From Aquiflexum sp. TKW24L (lineage in GTDB: Bacteria > Bacteroidota > Bacteroidia > Cytophagales > Cyclobacteriaceae): DNA of 64,000 nt. Both the position numbers and the translations under genes were made by a program. The notes below the pieces were generated by a model. That model worked only from the letters and a program-made list of their open reading frames with translations. It searched no databases and was not told where the DNA came from. Positions within the stretch are counted from its first letter, which is position 1; every line of letters begins with the position of its first letter. Below are positions 17,491 to 26,973 of this stretch, piece after piece. Location of the stretch: NCBI RefSeq assembly GCF_023502205.1, contig NZ_JAMFLG010000014.1, positions 62,001 through 126,000 of the forward strand. Reading direction: 5' to 3'.

Positions 17491-17506
17491 TTTTCCGAAC
17501 GGAAAA
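17491..17506. repeat. Short inverted repeat between two co-directional genes
   Basis: TTTTCCGAACGGAAAA forms two 7-base arms around a 2-base centre. It lies directly downstream of the 124-residue hypothetical gene and upstream of the barrel gene. It could be a weak hairpin or an operator; nothing else supports either. Confidence 0.4.
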
Positions 17507-17507
17507 A

Positions 17508-17882
17508 TTAGGATTTCGGTGGGGGAGAGATTATTCCAAAGACGATGTTTTTATACATGTCTGATGCAAATATATTATTAAAGACAGTAATGTTGGATAA
17601 GTGTCTGTCAAATTGAAAAGTCTCATTTCCAATAACGGTCTTAATATCCAGCATTTTTCTTTTGTCCTCAGGTAATTCTGTATCCGGAACAGTGTCCTCA
17701 TCCATTTCCAAAAAATATTCCAAGATCAATTCGGAAAGAGAATCGTAGGGATCTTCATACTTCAATAGCGTATTGTCAAGAGAAGATACCTGATAAAAAT
17801 TGGCTGTTAGGTTAATGAAGTTCACCAACAAAATATAAGTGATATATTTTATGATCGCTTTTTTTCTTAATCGTCCAAACAT
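17508..17882 (-). CDS. Hypothetical protein with N-terminal membrane segment, upstream of barrel gene
   Basis: A 124-residue protein. A basic N-terminus (MFGRLRKKAIIK) and a hydrophobic stretch (YITYILLVNFINLTANF) suggest a signal anchor or signal peptide. The rest is acidic in the middle (LILEYFLEMDEDTVPDTELP) and ends with a Pro-rich tail (GIISPPPKS). The tail recalls small Bacteroidota proteins found beside metal-export genes, such as the HYC_CC_PP group. The His/Cys motifs of that group are absent, so the link is weak. It is probably co-transcribed with the barrel protein downstream. Confidence 0.6.
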   Translation of the reverse strand: MFGRLRKKAIIKYITYILLVNFINLTANFYQVSSLDNTLLKYEDPYDSLSELILEYFLEMDEDTVPDTELPEDKRKMLDIKTVIGNETFQFDRHLSNITVFNNIFASDMYKNIVFGIISPPPKS

Positions 17883-18010
17883 GCCACAAATTTAATAGAA
17901 ATGGTATAGATATTCATGTTTAATTGACTTTTCTAAATCTGCAACGTGATTTTGATCACCTGTGGTACCCCCATTTTGGTTATATTTGTATTTGTTAATT
18001 CAAATAAATT

Positions 18011-18397
18011 ATGAAAGTAAAAAGTCTCGGATCAGCTATTCTTCAGGGAAAGTGTCCAAGATGCAGGGAAGGGAATATTTTTCCGACGTCAATATTCAGT
18101 TACAACAAATTAACCGACGTGCACCACAAATGTCCACATTGTGAAGCGGTGCTAACGCCGGAGCCTGATTTTTTTTATGGCGCCATGTACATCAGTTATG
18201 CTTTCTCTGTCGCCTTGGTCATCAACGTGATGATCGTCCTGAATTTTGTTTTCAATGATCCTGAAATGTGGGTTTATGGAGTTACAGTCGTTGTTACTAA
18301 TTTACTTCTCCTGCCTGTGATGTTGAGATATTCCAAGATATTATATCTCTATGGAGTTGGGAAGCTGAGATTTGACCCAAAGTATTCAAAAGGTTAA
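18011..18397 (+). CDS. DUF983 membrane protein
   Basis: A 128-residue protein matching DUF983. Two zinc-ribbon-like pairs, CPRCREG (near residue 14) and CPHCEAVL (near 40), precede two transmembrane helices (about residues 55-80 and 88-108). The family is widespread in Bacteroidota and Alphaproteobacteria. Its role is unsettled; an association with respiratory or metal proteins has been suggested by context elsewhere, but nothing here confirms it. It is a single gene ending at a terminator shared with the convergent phosphatase gene. Confidence 0.9.
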   Translation: MKVKSLGSAILQGKCPRCREGNIFPTSIFSYNKLTDVHHKCPHCEAVLTPEPDFFYGAMYISYAFSVALVINVMIVLNFVFNDPEMWVYGVTVVVTNLLLLPVMLRYSKILYLYGVGKLRFDPKYSKG

Positions 18398-18416
18398 GCT
18401 AGGATTTTTATAAAAT

Positions 18417-18450
18417 AAGCCATCCCGAAAAGTTAATATCGGGATAGCTT
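18417..18450. terminator. Bidirectional terminator between DUF983 and alkaline phosphatase genes
   Basis: The stem is ATCCCGA/TCGGGAT, extended past one mismatch by AAGC/GCTT. It is followed by TTTCTTG on the right. It sits between two convergent stop codons. Confidence 0.8.
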
Positions 18451-18457
18451 TCTTGTT

Positions 18458-19861
18458 TCATACCAACAGGGATTGCTCCGCCCCGCAGGCCTTCAGCATG
18501 TAGTTGTGGAGTTCATGGTTTTTGACAAATCCTCCCAAATCTTCTGATCCCGGCCCAAACATGGCCAATTCAACATAATCCGCGGAATGGTTGCTCCCGG
18601 CCCATTGTATGGAAGTGTGTGGGGATTGCATGGCCGCCAAAGGCATCATGGGAAGATTCCGTGGATTGTACATCCCGTCCGCTCCCCTTTGATAGCTTTT
18701 CAAGATGGTTTCAGCTTCTTCAGTTTTCAAAGTGATTTTCTGATGGCTGACGATCAGATCAATCACCTGCGTAGAGGTAGTTTCAGGTGTAATCTGATTC
18801 AAAACCCATTCATTGGAGGCTTTGGTTTCGTAGAGCTTTCCAAAATTTTTATTTGCTTGACTCCCAGAAAAAAGTCCCGGATTGCTGTTGCCGTGGTCTG
18901 TGGTGATGACTACAAGCGTTTCTTTGTCCTTGGTTGCAAAGTCCATGGCCACTTTGACCGCATCATCAAAATCCACCTGATCATAGAGGAGGGCAGCAGC
19001 GTCATTGCCGTGTGCCGCCCAATCGACTTTGCCTGCTTCTACTTGCATGACAAAGCCTTTTTGGTTTTTGCTCAAAACCTCAATGGCTTTCTTTGTCATT
19101 TCGGCAAGAGAGGGAATTTCATTTTTCAGCTTTTCATTATTTTCTCTGTCCACGGCGTAAGGCAATCCGTCATTGGTAAAAACCGCCATGATTGGTTTGC
19201 TGCCGTCCGCCTTCATCATCTCACTCTTGTTTCTTGCCACGTCAAATCCTGTCTGTTTGTAGGCATCGAACAAGTCTCTTTTGTCCTTTCTTCCTTCAGC
19301 AGAAAAAAACTCAGCACCTCCACCCATCATCACGTCAAACCTTAACTTGAGGTAATCTTCGGCTATTTCGGGCATGGCATTTCTGCTGCCATTGTTAACA
19401 CAAAAAGAGGCCGGTGTCGCATGGGTAATCTGCACTGTGGTCACACAGCCAACTGATTTTCCCATAGATTTGAATTTCTGAAGAATCGGTACAGGCCTTT
19501 CGCCATTTGGGCCGATATTTAGTGCACCGTTTTTGACGCGCATGCCGCCACCCCAAGCGGAACCTGCAGCAGCCGAATCAGTGATGAATGAATTGGCAGA
19601 AGCCGTATCCATCAATGCTCTTTTGACCATGTTTTTCTCATAAAGGCCGATCCAATTGGAAGATCTTCCTTCTTTGTTCTTCAAAAGAATGTCCGCCATA
19701 TTGAGCGTTCCTGTACTCATGCCATCACTCACCAAAAAAATGATGTTTTTGGCCTGTCCCAATTTGGATTTGGGAGAAGATGCTAAGGATGGGAATGAGG
19801 AAAGAGCACCCAGACCGATGGTGGTCAAAATGCCATTTTTGAAGAAATCGCGTCTTTTCAT
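18458..19861 (-). CDS. Alkaline phosphatase, Tat-exported
   Basis: A 467-residue PhoA-type alkaline phosphatase that releases phosphate from phosphomonoesters in the periplasm. A twin-arginine signal (KRRDFF) starts the protein and a hydrophobic segment follows to about residue 28. Active-site segments are visible: the metal Asp in FLVSDGMSTG, the Ser nucleophile in ITDSAAAGSAWGGG, QITHATPASF, the ITTDHGNSN metal pair, and the late His in GSNHSADYVELAMFGPG. Length is normal. Either of two adjacent ATG codons could start it. It is transcribed alone. Confidence 0.95.
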   Translation of the reverse strand: MKRRDFFKNGILTTIGLGALSSFPSLASSPKSKLGQAKNIIFLVSDGMSTGTLNMADILLKNKEGRSSNWIGLYEKNMVKRALMDTASANSFITDSAAAGSAWGGGMRVKNGALNIGPNGERPVPILQKFKSMGKSVGCVTTVQITHATPASFCVNNGSRNAMPEIAEDYLKLRFDVMMGGGAEFFSAEGRKDKRDLFDAYKQTGFDVARNKSEMMKADGSKPIMAVFTNDGLPYAVDRENNEKLKNEIPSLAEMTKKAIEVLSKNQKGFVMQVEAGKVDWAAHGNDAAALLYDQVDFDDAVKVAMDFATKDKETLVVITTDHGNSNPGLFSGSQANKNFGKLYETKASNEWVLNQITPETTSTQVIDLIVSHQKITLKTEEAETILKSYQRGADGMYNPRNLPMMPLAAMQSPHTSIQWAGSNHSADYVELAMFGPGSEDLGGFVKNHELHNYMLKACGAEQSLLV

Positions 19862-20099
19862 CATTGTAAATGGAGGAGGTTTATTGAATTTAGAATTAAT
19901 GTTTCAAGGTGAAAATTAGCCTGAATTTATTTCTGAAAAGTAAATTAAGGATTAGCTTATTGTTATCAATCAATTTTGTTAACCAAAGGTTAAATGTTTG
20001 GATGAATCCTTCCTGATAAGGCCTATATCTTGCAAACAATAACTGATATTCACACGATATTGATTTTTTGGGCTTATATTTTCACAAAATATAAGAGTT

Positions 20100-20459
20100 A
20101 TGGCTAATAATGTTTTCGGAGAATCTTTGGCAGTTTGTAGCAATGAGCCCAAAACTGGGTATTACCGGAATGGTTGCTGTGAAACCGGACCGGATGACCT
20201 AGGTACGCATACAGTTTGCTCAGTGATGACAGAAGAGTTTTTGAACTTCAGCTATAAAAAGGGGAATGACCTCATCACGCCACGTCCTGAATATGCTTTT
20301 CCAGGACTGAAGGTCGGTGACCAATGGTGCCTTTGTGCAAGCCGCTGGATAGAAGCATATAAAGCCGGGGTAGCGCCATTCGTGATTTTGGAGGCAACAC
20401 ATGAAAAAACATTGGAGTATATACCTTTAGAGGAGTTGGTAAAGTTCGCCCAAGTTTAA
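20100..20459 (+). CDS. DUF2237 family protein
   Basis: A 119-residue cytoplasmic protein matching DUF2237. Typical segments are NVFGESLAVCS at the start, the Cys-rich GYYRNGCCETGPDDLGTHTVC, NDLITPRPEYAFPGLKVGDQWCLC, and EATHEKTLEYIPLEEL at the end. Function is unknown for the family; the conserved cysteines hint at redox or metal chemistry. It is divergent from the phosphatase gene across about 240 bases, which probably hold both promoters. Confidence 0.92.
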   Translation: MANNVFGESLAVCSNEPKTGYYRNGCCETGPDDLGTHTVCSVMTEEFLNFSYKKGNDLITPRPEYAFPGLKVGDQWCLCASRWIEAYKAGVAPFVILEATHEKTLEYIPLEELVKFAQV

Positions 20460-20525
20460 TCCGCACTTATAAATTGGTAACTTTGGGATAAAAGCAGATC
20501 AGATTTTACCTATTATTTTATTGCC

Positions 20526-21035
20526 ATGAAAAAAATATTGACAATCCTAATTGTTTCGCTATCCTTAAGTATTTCGGAAAGGTCATTTGGGCAGGAAGAA
20601 AAGGAGGGAAGCAATCATGGAGTTTTTTTTGAGTTTCTAGGAAATGGCATTTTTAATTCGTTGAATTATGATACGAGATTTACCAAAAAAGTGGATGGTT
20701 TTGGAGGTAAAGTGGGCTTTGGATATGCACCTGTGGATGGCGGTCAATATTTTTCATTTCCCTTTATGGTCAACTATCTTTTGGGAAAAAACGGCCATTA
20801 TTTTGAGGTAGGAGCCGGAGCCAATTACATGGTCGCTGATTACCGAAATGGGGGAGGCAATATTGGTAGTCTTGAAATTGCCCAATGGGAGGGATGGTCC
20901 GGCAATATGAGTTTAGGATATAGATATCAGCCTGTTGATGGCGGTTTTCTCTTCAGGGCAGGAATTACTCCCATGTTTATTAAAGATGAATTTATACCCT
21001 TTTGGCCGCAGATCTCGATTGGCTATGCCTTTTGA
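20526..21035 (+). CDS. Hypothetical outer-membrane-type beta protein
   Basis: A 169-residue protein with a signal peptide (to about residue 22, SFGQ). The mature part has alternating hydrophobic and polar strands with Gly turns (FGGKVGFGYAPVDGGQYFSF, LGYRYQPVDGGFLFRAGI) and ends in an aromatic strand (PQISIGYAF), as in small eight-stranded outer-membrane barrels. No function can be named. It follows the DUF2237 gene by 66 bases and ends 30 bases before the convergent proA. Confidence 0.6.
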   Translation: MKKILTILIVSLSLSISERSFGQEEKEGSNHGVFFEFLGNGIFNSLNYDTRFTKKVDGFGGKVGFGYAPVDGGQYFSFPFMVNYLLGKNGHYFEVGAGANYMVADYRNGGGNIGSLEIAQWEGWSGNMSLGYRYQPVDGGFLFRAGITPMFIKDEFIPFWPQISIGYAF

Positions 21036-21065
21036 AAGATGGCTTGGAGAGAAGAGCTTATCTTT

Positions 21066-22307
21066 TTATTCTCTGATTTGTCCGTCACCTTGGATCACCC
21101 ACTTGTAGCTTGTCAGTTCATTTAGGGCCATTGGTCCTCTGGCATGTAGTTTTTGCGTGCTGATTCCAATCTCGGCTCCTAGTCCAAATTGGTTTCCATC
21201 TGTAAATGCCGTGGAGGCATTGGCATAGACAGCCGCAGCATCGACTGTTTTAAGGAATATATTGATATTGGTTGGGTTTTCGGAAATGATCGCTTCGCTG
21301 TGTTTGGAACTATACTCTGCGATGTGGTCCATGGCTTCTTCCAGATTTGAGACAGTTTTGATCGACATTTTCAAGGATAAAAACTCTGTTCCAAAATGCT
21401 CTTCACGGGCTTTCTCTACCAATGGAAGTTTGGATATCCAAGGAAATGAGGCCTCATCTGCAAAAATCATAACTCCTGCACCTACAAGATTTTCCACTAA
21501 TTCAGGCAAATCATTTAGCCGGTCACGATGGATGATGAGGCAATCAAGACTATTGCAGACACTTGGCCGTCTGGTTTTGGAATTGAAGATGATGGCCATT
21601 CCTTTTTCCAGATCTGCCGATTCATCAAAATAAGTATGGACGATCCCTGCACCTGTTTCGATGACGGGAACTTTTGAATTTTGTCTCACAAAATCAATCA
21701 ATCCCTGACTTCCTCTAGGGATAATCACATCCACAAAACCTACGGCTTCAAGCAAAGATTTGGTTGCCTCTCGATCCGGAGGCAACAATTGAAATGTATC
21801 TTTTGGCAAATCGTTTTTTTCTAGGGCCCGATGGATAAGTGACATAATTGCCTTGTTGGAATGGTCCGCATCTGAGCCTCCTTTTAAGATTAGGCCATTT
21901 CCAGACTTGAGTGCAAGGGCAAAAACATCGAAAGTCACATTGGGCCTTGCTTCATAGATCACACCCAGAACCCCGAGCGGGACAGTGATTTTTTTGAGCA
22001 ATAATCCGTTTGGAAGAATTTTTTCTTCTAATATTCTGTCCAAGGGTGAAGGAAGGTTTTGAACTTGTGTCAATTCTGCACAAATTCCTGTGATCCTTTC
22101 TTCAGTGAGTTTTAATCTGTCGTATTTCGGATCGTTGCTGTCCATTAGGGCCAAGTCTTTGGCGTTTTCTGCAAAAATAAATGGGATTTCAGCAAGGCTT
22201 ATCTGAACCAAAGAAGACAATGTATTTTGAATGGTAGTATCATCCACAGCCATCAGTTTTCGTGATGCCGATTTGACTTTTTTAAAAAGGTGGCTATAGT
22301 CAGGCAT
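21066..22307 (-). CDS. proA: Glutamate-5-semialdehyde dehydrogenase (gamma-glutamyl phosphate reductase)
   Basis: A 413-residue ProA, which reduces gamma-glutamyl phosphate to glutamate semialdehyde with NADPH, the second step of proline synthesis. Family segments include [48 protein letters not shown], the catalytic Cys in [15 protein letters not shown], and [25 protein letters not shown] (two segments). Length is normal. Its start overlaps the end of proB by 8 bases, so the two form a coupled proBA operon and the enzymes may channel the labile intermediate. Confidence 0.97.
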   Translation of the reverse strand: MPDYSHLFKKVKSASRKLMAVDDTTIQNTLSSLVQISLAEIPFIFAENAKDLALMDSNDPKYDRLKLTEERITGICAELTQVQNLPSPLDRILEEKILPNGLLLKKITVPLGVLGVIYEARPNVTFDVFALALKSGNGLILKGGSDADHSNKAIMSLIHRALEKNDLPKDTFQLLPPDREATKSLLEAVGFVDVIIPRGSQGLIDFVRQNSKVPVIETGAGIVHTYFDESADLEKGMAIIFNSKTRRPSVCNSLDCLIIHRDRLNDLPELVENLVGAGVMIFADEASFPWISKLPLVEKAREEHFGTEFLSLKMSIKTVSNLEEAMDHIAEYSSKHSEAIISENPTNINIFLKTVDAAAVYANASTAFTDGNQFGLGAEIGISTQKLHARGPMALNELTSYKWVIQGDGQIRE

Positions 22308-23385
22308 TTTGAAACAGGTAGAGGTAATCGTAATGGATAAATGGTTTTTGGTTTTTCAGGCCGATTTTTTCGTGAACAAGAGGAGAGGGGTATTCCGCTT
22401 TTCCCAAGCCTATTTTTGCACCGTTTTCATCAGTGATGCGAATGATGTCTCCTTTGGAAAAATCCCCTTTGACGGATATAATTCCAATCGGCAAAAGGCT
22501 GCTGATTTTATTGGAAACCAATACATTTTTGGCTCCTTCATTGATGACTACTTCTCCTTTGAAATATTGGTCTCCATGTGCGAGCCATTTCTTCGTACTG
22601 TGTTTGGCGGGATTCGGTTCAAAATAGGTGTTTGGAGCTTGATTTTTGAGCAAGTCAATCAGAATATTCTCTTTTTTCCCGTTGGCAATCCAAACTTGTA
22701 TTCCCAACTCCGCTGCTTTTTTGGCCATGGTGGTTTTGGTGAGCATGCCACCTCTACCGAATGCAGATTTAATAGGACTGATGAAATTGTCAAGTTCGGG
22801 AAGTTTATTTCCGATTACAGGAATAAGTTTAGAACTGGACTCCGAGGGATGACCATCATAAATCCCGTCTACATTGGTCAGCAAGATCAAACTATCAGCA
22901 TTGACCATGGATGCAGTCAGAGAAGCCAATTCATCGTTATCGGTAAACATCAACTCCGTAATGGCCACGGTGTCATTTTCATTGATCACAGGGACAATTC
23001 CTTGGGCTATCAGTCCAAGAAGGCAATTCCTCATATTAAGATAATGCTTTCTGTCCCGGAAATCCTCTTTGGTCACCAGGATCTGTGAAATGCTGGTGCC
23101 ATGTTTTTTGAAAAGTTCCTTGTAGGTATTGATCAATTCAATCTGTCCGCTGGATGCCCAGATTTGCTTTTTCAAGATCGGATCTATCTTTTCCGGTAGG
23201 GATATTTCCCCCCTTCCAAAAGCTACTGCGCCAGATGATACCAACAACACCTTGATGCCATCAGATTTCAATAAGGCTATCTGAGCTACCAAAGAGGTCA
23301 TCCTTTCTACATCTGGTTGACCGGTCTCTTTTGTCAGGACATTAGACCCTATTTTGATAACAAGGATTTTGGGTTTTTGTAACAT
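22300..23385 (-). CDS. proB: Glutamate 5-kinase
   Basis: A 361-residue ProB with an N-terminal amino-acid kinase domain and a C-terminal PUA-like domain. Kinase motifs are [10 protein letters not shown] (start), [21 protein letters not shown] and [18 protein letters not shown]. The PUA-like region covers about residues 270-361 ([14 protein letters not shown]). It phosphorylates glutamate with ATP, the first step of proline synthesis, and is usually feedback-inhibited by proline. It is first in the leftward proBA operon. Confidence 0.96.
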   Translation of the reverse strand: MLQKPKILVIKIGSNVLTKETGQPDVERMTSLVAQIALLKSDGIKVLLVSSGAVAFGRGEISLPEKIDPILKKQIWASSGQIELINTYKELFKKHGTSISQILVTKEDFRDRKHYLNMRNCLLGLIAQGIVPVINENDTVAITELMFTDNDELASLTASMVNADSLILLTNVDGIYDGHPSESSSKLIPVIGNKLPELDNFISPIKSAFGRGGMLTKTTMAKKAAELGIQVWIANGKKENILIDLLKNQAPNTYFEPNPAKHSTKKWLAHGDQYFKGEVVINEGAKNVLVSNKISSLLPIGIISVKGDFSKGDIIRITDENGAKIGLGKAEYPSPLVHEKIGLKNQKPFIHYDYLYLFQNA

Positions 23386-23474
23386 TCCCTAAGTGTTGTT
23401 GCAGTTATGTTACAATATTAGGCTTAATGTTGACTGTTTTCAAAAGAAAACCCTGAATATCGCCAAAAACAAAA

Positions 23475-23500
23475 AAGTCTTGCCGTTAATGGCAAGACTT
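23475..23500 (-). terminator. Terminator of the large surface-protein gene
   Basis: A perfect 10-bp stem (AAGTCTTGCC/GGCAAGACTT) with a 6-base loop. Read leftwards a T run follows (complement of the A run at 23464-23474). It lies 24 bases past the stop. Confidence 0.85.
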
Positions 23501-23523
23501 CCTATTTTTCAATTTGAATCGTC

Positions 23524-26337
23524 TTAGTGGATCACTACTTTTTTGGTTTCCCAATAAAGGTTGTTTTTGATCTTGATCAAGTAAAGTCCTTTTGGTAAAG
23601 AAGAGAGGTCCATTTCCACTAGTCGGCCGGAAATTCCTTTGATTTCTTTTACTAATTTTCCCTGATTATCCAATACCATAATTTCGGCTTCATCCATATT
23701 ATTGTTTTGGGATAGGATTTTTACTATACCGGTGGAGGGGTTTGGATAAACCTTATACTCAATTTTTTCATTGTTGTTTTGGATAGTCACACCGACTACT
23801 TTGAAGGTTTCGCTCTTCCCGTCAAAGTCTGTTTGGGTCAATCTATAATATTGTCTGCCGTATACCGGACTTTCGTCAATAAAGTCATAGAACAACACAA
23901 TATAGGAATCACCTGCTCCCGGAACTAATCCGATTGTAGACCAGTCGCTTCCATCGAGTGACTTCTCCAGGGTAAATAATGCGTTGTTTTTTTCTTGAGA
24001 TGTTGACCATGATACCTTGATTTTATCATCTTCGGTAATTGCTGCTGTGAATGAAAGCAGTTCTATCGGAAGGATTCTGAATGATTGGGACAAGGTAAAA
24101 ATTCCCGGTGAAAAGCTTGGAACTGCTGTTTGGTTGCGGACACTTCCCGTATTTGCGTCTCCAGACAATCCTGTTTGTCCCAAATCTATCCATTGACTTC
24201 CGTCCCATTGCGTCACCATAAACTCATTATAGTCATCTATAGGGCAGGTCCTGTCTGACGCCCAAGTCAAGGTCAGAGTAGGTATTGCTGAAGAATTGGT
24301 GTTGTCCAATTCCCAATATTCGCATTCATTGACGATGCCGATGGTTGGTTCCTTGCTTTCTCTGTCGTAAGGAACATCGTCAGGATTGACATGGAAATAC
24401 CTTCCTGTAAAATGCTGTGTAGTAGCGCCACCCAATGCTGAGGTTGTCAGCGGGGCATAATATCCATCATTTCCAAATGGGTAAGTAAATTCTGTATTCC
24501 CGGTTTTACGGATTCTGCCATTGACATGAGAGGCATTGGAACCACCTGTCACAAAAGATCCTGACGGAAATGAGAGTAGATTTTCATTGTTGTTGATGAT
24601 CCCATTGAATAGTTCGAGGGAGATAGAAATTGTTACAGGATCAGATAATTCAAATGTCCCGGTTCCATTCATCCTAACTCTTCTAAATAGCGGGATCAAT
24701 GTCCCATCAGTCAATAGATTTTGTGCAGTGCTTCCGTTTATCTCAACTGTCCCATTGTTAAGACCAAATGTCAATGCTGAATTGGAACCTACCGTAGAAA
24801 TATCACCTGCAAAAGTACTGATGCTGTTATAGGCAGGATCAATGGCGCCGGATGAATTTTTAACAAAAGACACATCACCCACAAAAGCATCTCCTCCTAG
24901 AGAATTTGCAGTCCTTATCCTTCCTGTACCATTATTGATCAAAGTGAAATCCCCAAATGTATTGCCACCCTGCCAGTCATTATTGGTATTCCCGTTTTTG
25001 ATCATAGTGGTCAATGTTCCGGGATTGGAGCTAAAGTTGTTTCCTCCATTGTTGAGTTGGATTCCCGTAAAGGCTATGAATGTATTATTATCAGTGAATA
25101 GGTTTCCATTATCTATGGTAATTCCTCCTGTTGTTGTTGAGAATGTATTGTTCCCGCCAACATTGTTATTTGTAGCAATGAGCATTGTCGTACCGGCGAC
25201 AAAATCATTGTTTCCTGAAAAGGTATTTCCATTCGATACGGCGATAGAGGAGGCCGCAGTAAATGTGTCATTTCCCGCAAAGGAGCTGTTGTTTGAAATG
25301 CTGATCAAACCTGCGGAGTTGAAAGTGTCATTTCCGGCAAAGTTGCTTCCATTTTGCAGGGTTATATTTCCTGAGAGGGAGGTGATTCCGATATCTCCAA
25401 AGAATGAACTAGTGGAGGCAGAAAATGTATTCATCGAAAAATCCCCATTTGGGATAGCTGTTAACTGAGAGAAATTATTTACAGTCAATGTATTCCCTAC
25501 CGAAAAATCAGTAGTAAGCAGACCTCCATTGGTTAGGGTACTGATCCCTCCATTGATACCGAAATTCATTGTTCCGCCCGCATTTAAGTTATTTATGGTG
25601 ATGTTGTCCCCAAATATATTTGTGCCGGCTCTTGCGATTTCAAATGTATTAGTGCCGTTATTGATAAATGTACTTGTACTCAAAAAATTATCTCCTTGAG
25701 TATTTGCCAGTCTTACAAGTTTGTTTCCATTATTGACAATGGTAGCAGGGCCAAAGGTATTTCCTCCCTGCAGTGTAAGATTTTGGGCGGAATTGTCTGT
25801 AAGCAACAAGGTTCCAAAAGTATTTCCAGGACCCCATGTTACGCCGGCTGTTCCGCCATTTCGAGTTAAAATGGTGGTATTGCCTGGATTACTGAAAAGA
25901 TTTCCTCCCGTAGCCATATTCATTTGGCCTGCAGAAATAAAAGAGTTGTTTCCGGCAAAGGTATTGTTTCCATTGAAATTTATGGCTCCCGTAGACGTTA
26001 CCTGAAAATCCCCTAAAAAAGTGCTGTTTGCCACAGTAAATACAGCCAAGGAAAAAGAGATGTTGGCGACATTCATCACTTGGGTAAAATTATTGATGAC
26101 TAAAGTTCCGACAAAACCCGATGTAGCCAAACCTCCTGTAGACAATGTAGAAGTACCACCTCCTACACCGAAATTCAATTGACCCCCGTTATTGGTGTTA
26201 TTAATTGTGATGCTGTTTATACTATTTGTCCCATTGTAAGCCAATTCAATATTCCCCATGTTATTTTTATTTAGAGTTAAAAAATCATTGAATGTATCTC
26301 CGGTTGTATTTGCAAACCTCAACCTGCTGTTGGTCAA
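23524..26337 (-). CDS. C-terminal part of a frameshifted repeat-rich surface protein with T9SS sorting domain
   Basis: The longest start-to-stop reading gives 937 residues from a TTG, but the frame stays open upstream to 26445 and continues the same repeats (for example AAGNNDLQGNNTFNGST). This is therefore the larger part of a gene whose beginning lies in the next entry. Residues 1 to about 560 are Asn/Thr/Gly/Phe-rich, with recurrent G-N-N-T-F and F-x-G-N-N units, likely a beta-solenoid. About 560-760 hold a non-repetitive region, then a beta-sandwich-like module (LPIELLSFTA...KVSWSTSQEKNNALF). The last 75 residues are a type A type IX secretion sorting domain (YPNPSTGIVKI, KGLYLIKIKN). The product would be exported and attached to the cell surface. 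Confidence 0.8.
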   Translation of the reverse strand: MTNSRLRFANTTGDTFNDFLTLNKNNMGNIELAYNGTNSINSITINNTNNGGQLNFGVGGGTSTLSTGGLATSGFVGTLVINNFTQVMNVANISFSLAVFTVANSTFLGDFQVTSTGAINFNGNNTFAGNNSFISAGQMNMATGGNLFSNPGNTTILTRNGGTAGVTWGPGNTFGTLLLTDNSAQNLTLQGGNTFGPATIVNNGNKLVRLANTQGDNFLSTSTFINNGTNTFEIARAGTNIFGDNITINNLNAGGTMNFGINGGISTLTNGGLLTTDFSVGNTLTVNNFSQLTAIPNGDFSMNTFSASTSSFFGDIGITSLSGNITLQNGSNFAGNDTFNSAGLISISNNSSFAGNDTFTAASSIAVSNGNTFSGNNDFVAGTTMLIATNNNVGGNNTFSTTTGGITIDNGNLFTDNNTFIAFTGIQLNNGGNNFSSNPGTLTTMIKNGNTNNDWQGGNTFGDFTLINNGTGRIRTANSLGGDAFVGDVSFVKNSSGAIDPAYNSISTFAGDISTVGSNSALTFGLNNGTVEINGSTAQNLLTDGTLIPLFRRVRMNGTGTFELSDPVTISISLELFNGIINNNENLLSFPSGSFVTGGSNASHVNGRIRKTGNTEFTYPFGNDGYYAPLTTSALGGATTQHFTGRYFHVNPDDVPYDRESKEPTIGIVNECEYWELDNTNSSAIPTLTLTWASDRTCPIDDYNEFMVTQWDGSQWIDLGQTGLSGDANTGSVRNQTAVPSFSPGIFTLSQSFRILPIELLSFTAAITEDDKIKVSWSTSQEKNNALFTLEKSLDGSDWSTIGLVPGAGDSYIVLFYDFIDESPVYGRQYYRLTQTDFDGKSETFKVVGVTIQNNNEKIEYKVYPNPSTGIVKILSQNNNMDEAEIMVLDNQGKLVKEIKGISGRLVEMDLSSLPKGLYLIKIKNNLYWETKKVVIH

Positions 26338-26771
26338 ATTGGTAATTGTCGTAGATCCATTAAAGGTATTGTTTCCCTGAAGATCGTTGTTTCCGGCAGC
26401 GGTTTTGAAGAGCGATATATTTCCATAAACATATTGGCCATATAATTAAAATTGCTTGCGCGAATCTCACCGTTGGAAATTGTTCCATCTGAGGTATTGC
26501 TATTCCGTATCGTTAATGTATTTCCTCCCAAGGTTAAGGTTCCACCGGACATGGTAAAATCCCTAATGGTGGTATTAGCAGGAAGAGTTGGCTGAAAAGT
26601 TCCGGCTCCATTGATTAAGACATCCTCATTATTTGCATCGGGTACGTTTGCAGGAGTCCAGTTGGCAGCTGTGTTCCAGTCAGAACTTATGTTTCCATTC
26701 CATGTGATCTGGGCAAAAGTCAATGAAAGGGTCGCCACAAAAAGAACTGAAAACAGTAAAATATTTTTCAT
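26334..26771 (-). CDS. N-terminal part of the frameshifted surface protein
   Basis: A 145-residue frame beginning with a signal peptide (MKNILLFSVLFVATLSLTFAQ) and a conserved-looking start, ITWNGNISSDWNTAANWTPA, seen in many secreted Bacteroidota proteins. The sequence stays protein-like to about residue 110 (SNFNY). The last 35 residues (MANMFMEIYRSS onward) lose the Asn/Thr repeat character, while the other frame picks it up at GQYVYGNISLF. One missing or extra base near 26436-26450 explains both halves. This is thus the beginning of the neighbouring 937-residue reading, not a separate gene. Confidence 0.75.
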   Translation of the reverse strand: MKNILLFSVLFVATLSLTFAQITWNGNISSDWNTAANWTPANVPDANNEDVLINGAGTFQPTLPANTTIRDFTMSGGTLTLGGNTLTIRNSNTSDGTISNGEIRASNFNYMANMFMEIYRSSKPLPETTIFRETIPLMDLRQLPI

Positions 26772-26973
26772 TTTATATTAATTAATCTATATAAAAATGG
26801 ATGAATCATAAAATCTAATTGGACATCTAAAACCTGGGTAAAGTTTCAAATCCAAATAATCGAACTTTACTTATTTAGGAATGCTTTTGGTGTTTTACGG
26901 GTGATTATTACCGAAAAATATAAAAAAAGTATTAAAAATAAAAGGAATGTTTATGTAAATAAAAAGTATAAAA

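Noticed and set aside
18587-19345. A 252-codon rightward frame
   Set aside because: Antisense to the alkaline phosphatase gene, rich in Cys, Phe and His as shadows often are, and without recognisable motifs.
22309-23088. A 259-codon rightward frame
   Set aside because: It lies wholly antisense to proB, which has clear kinase motifs, and its translation has no family character.
24536-26005. Several long rightward frames inside the surface-protein gene
   Set aside because: They are antisense to the Asn/Thr repeats and have the compositional bias (Val, Leu, Pro, Phe) expected from reading such repeats backwards.
26334-26445. Residues after about 110 of the 145-residue reading as real protein
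   Set aside because: Their composition departs from the upstream part, while the other frame continues the repeats, so this tail is most likely out of frame.
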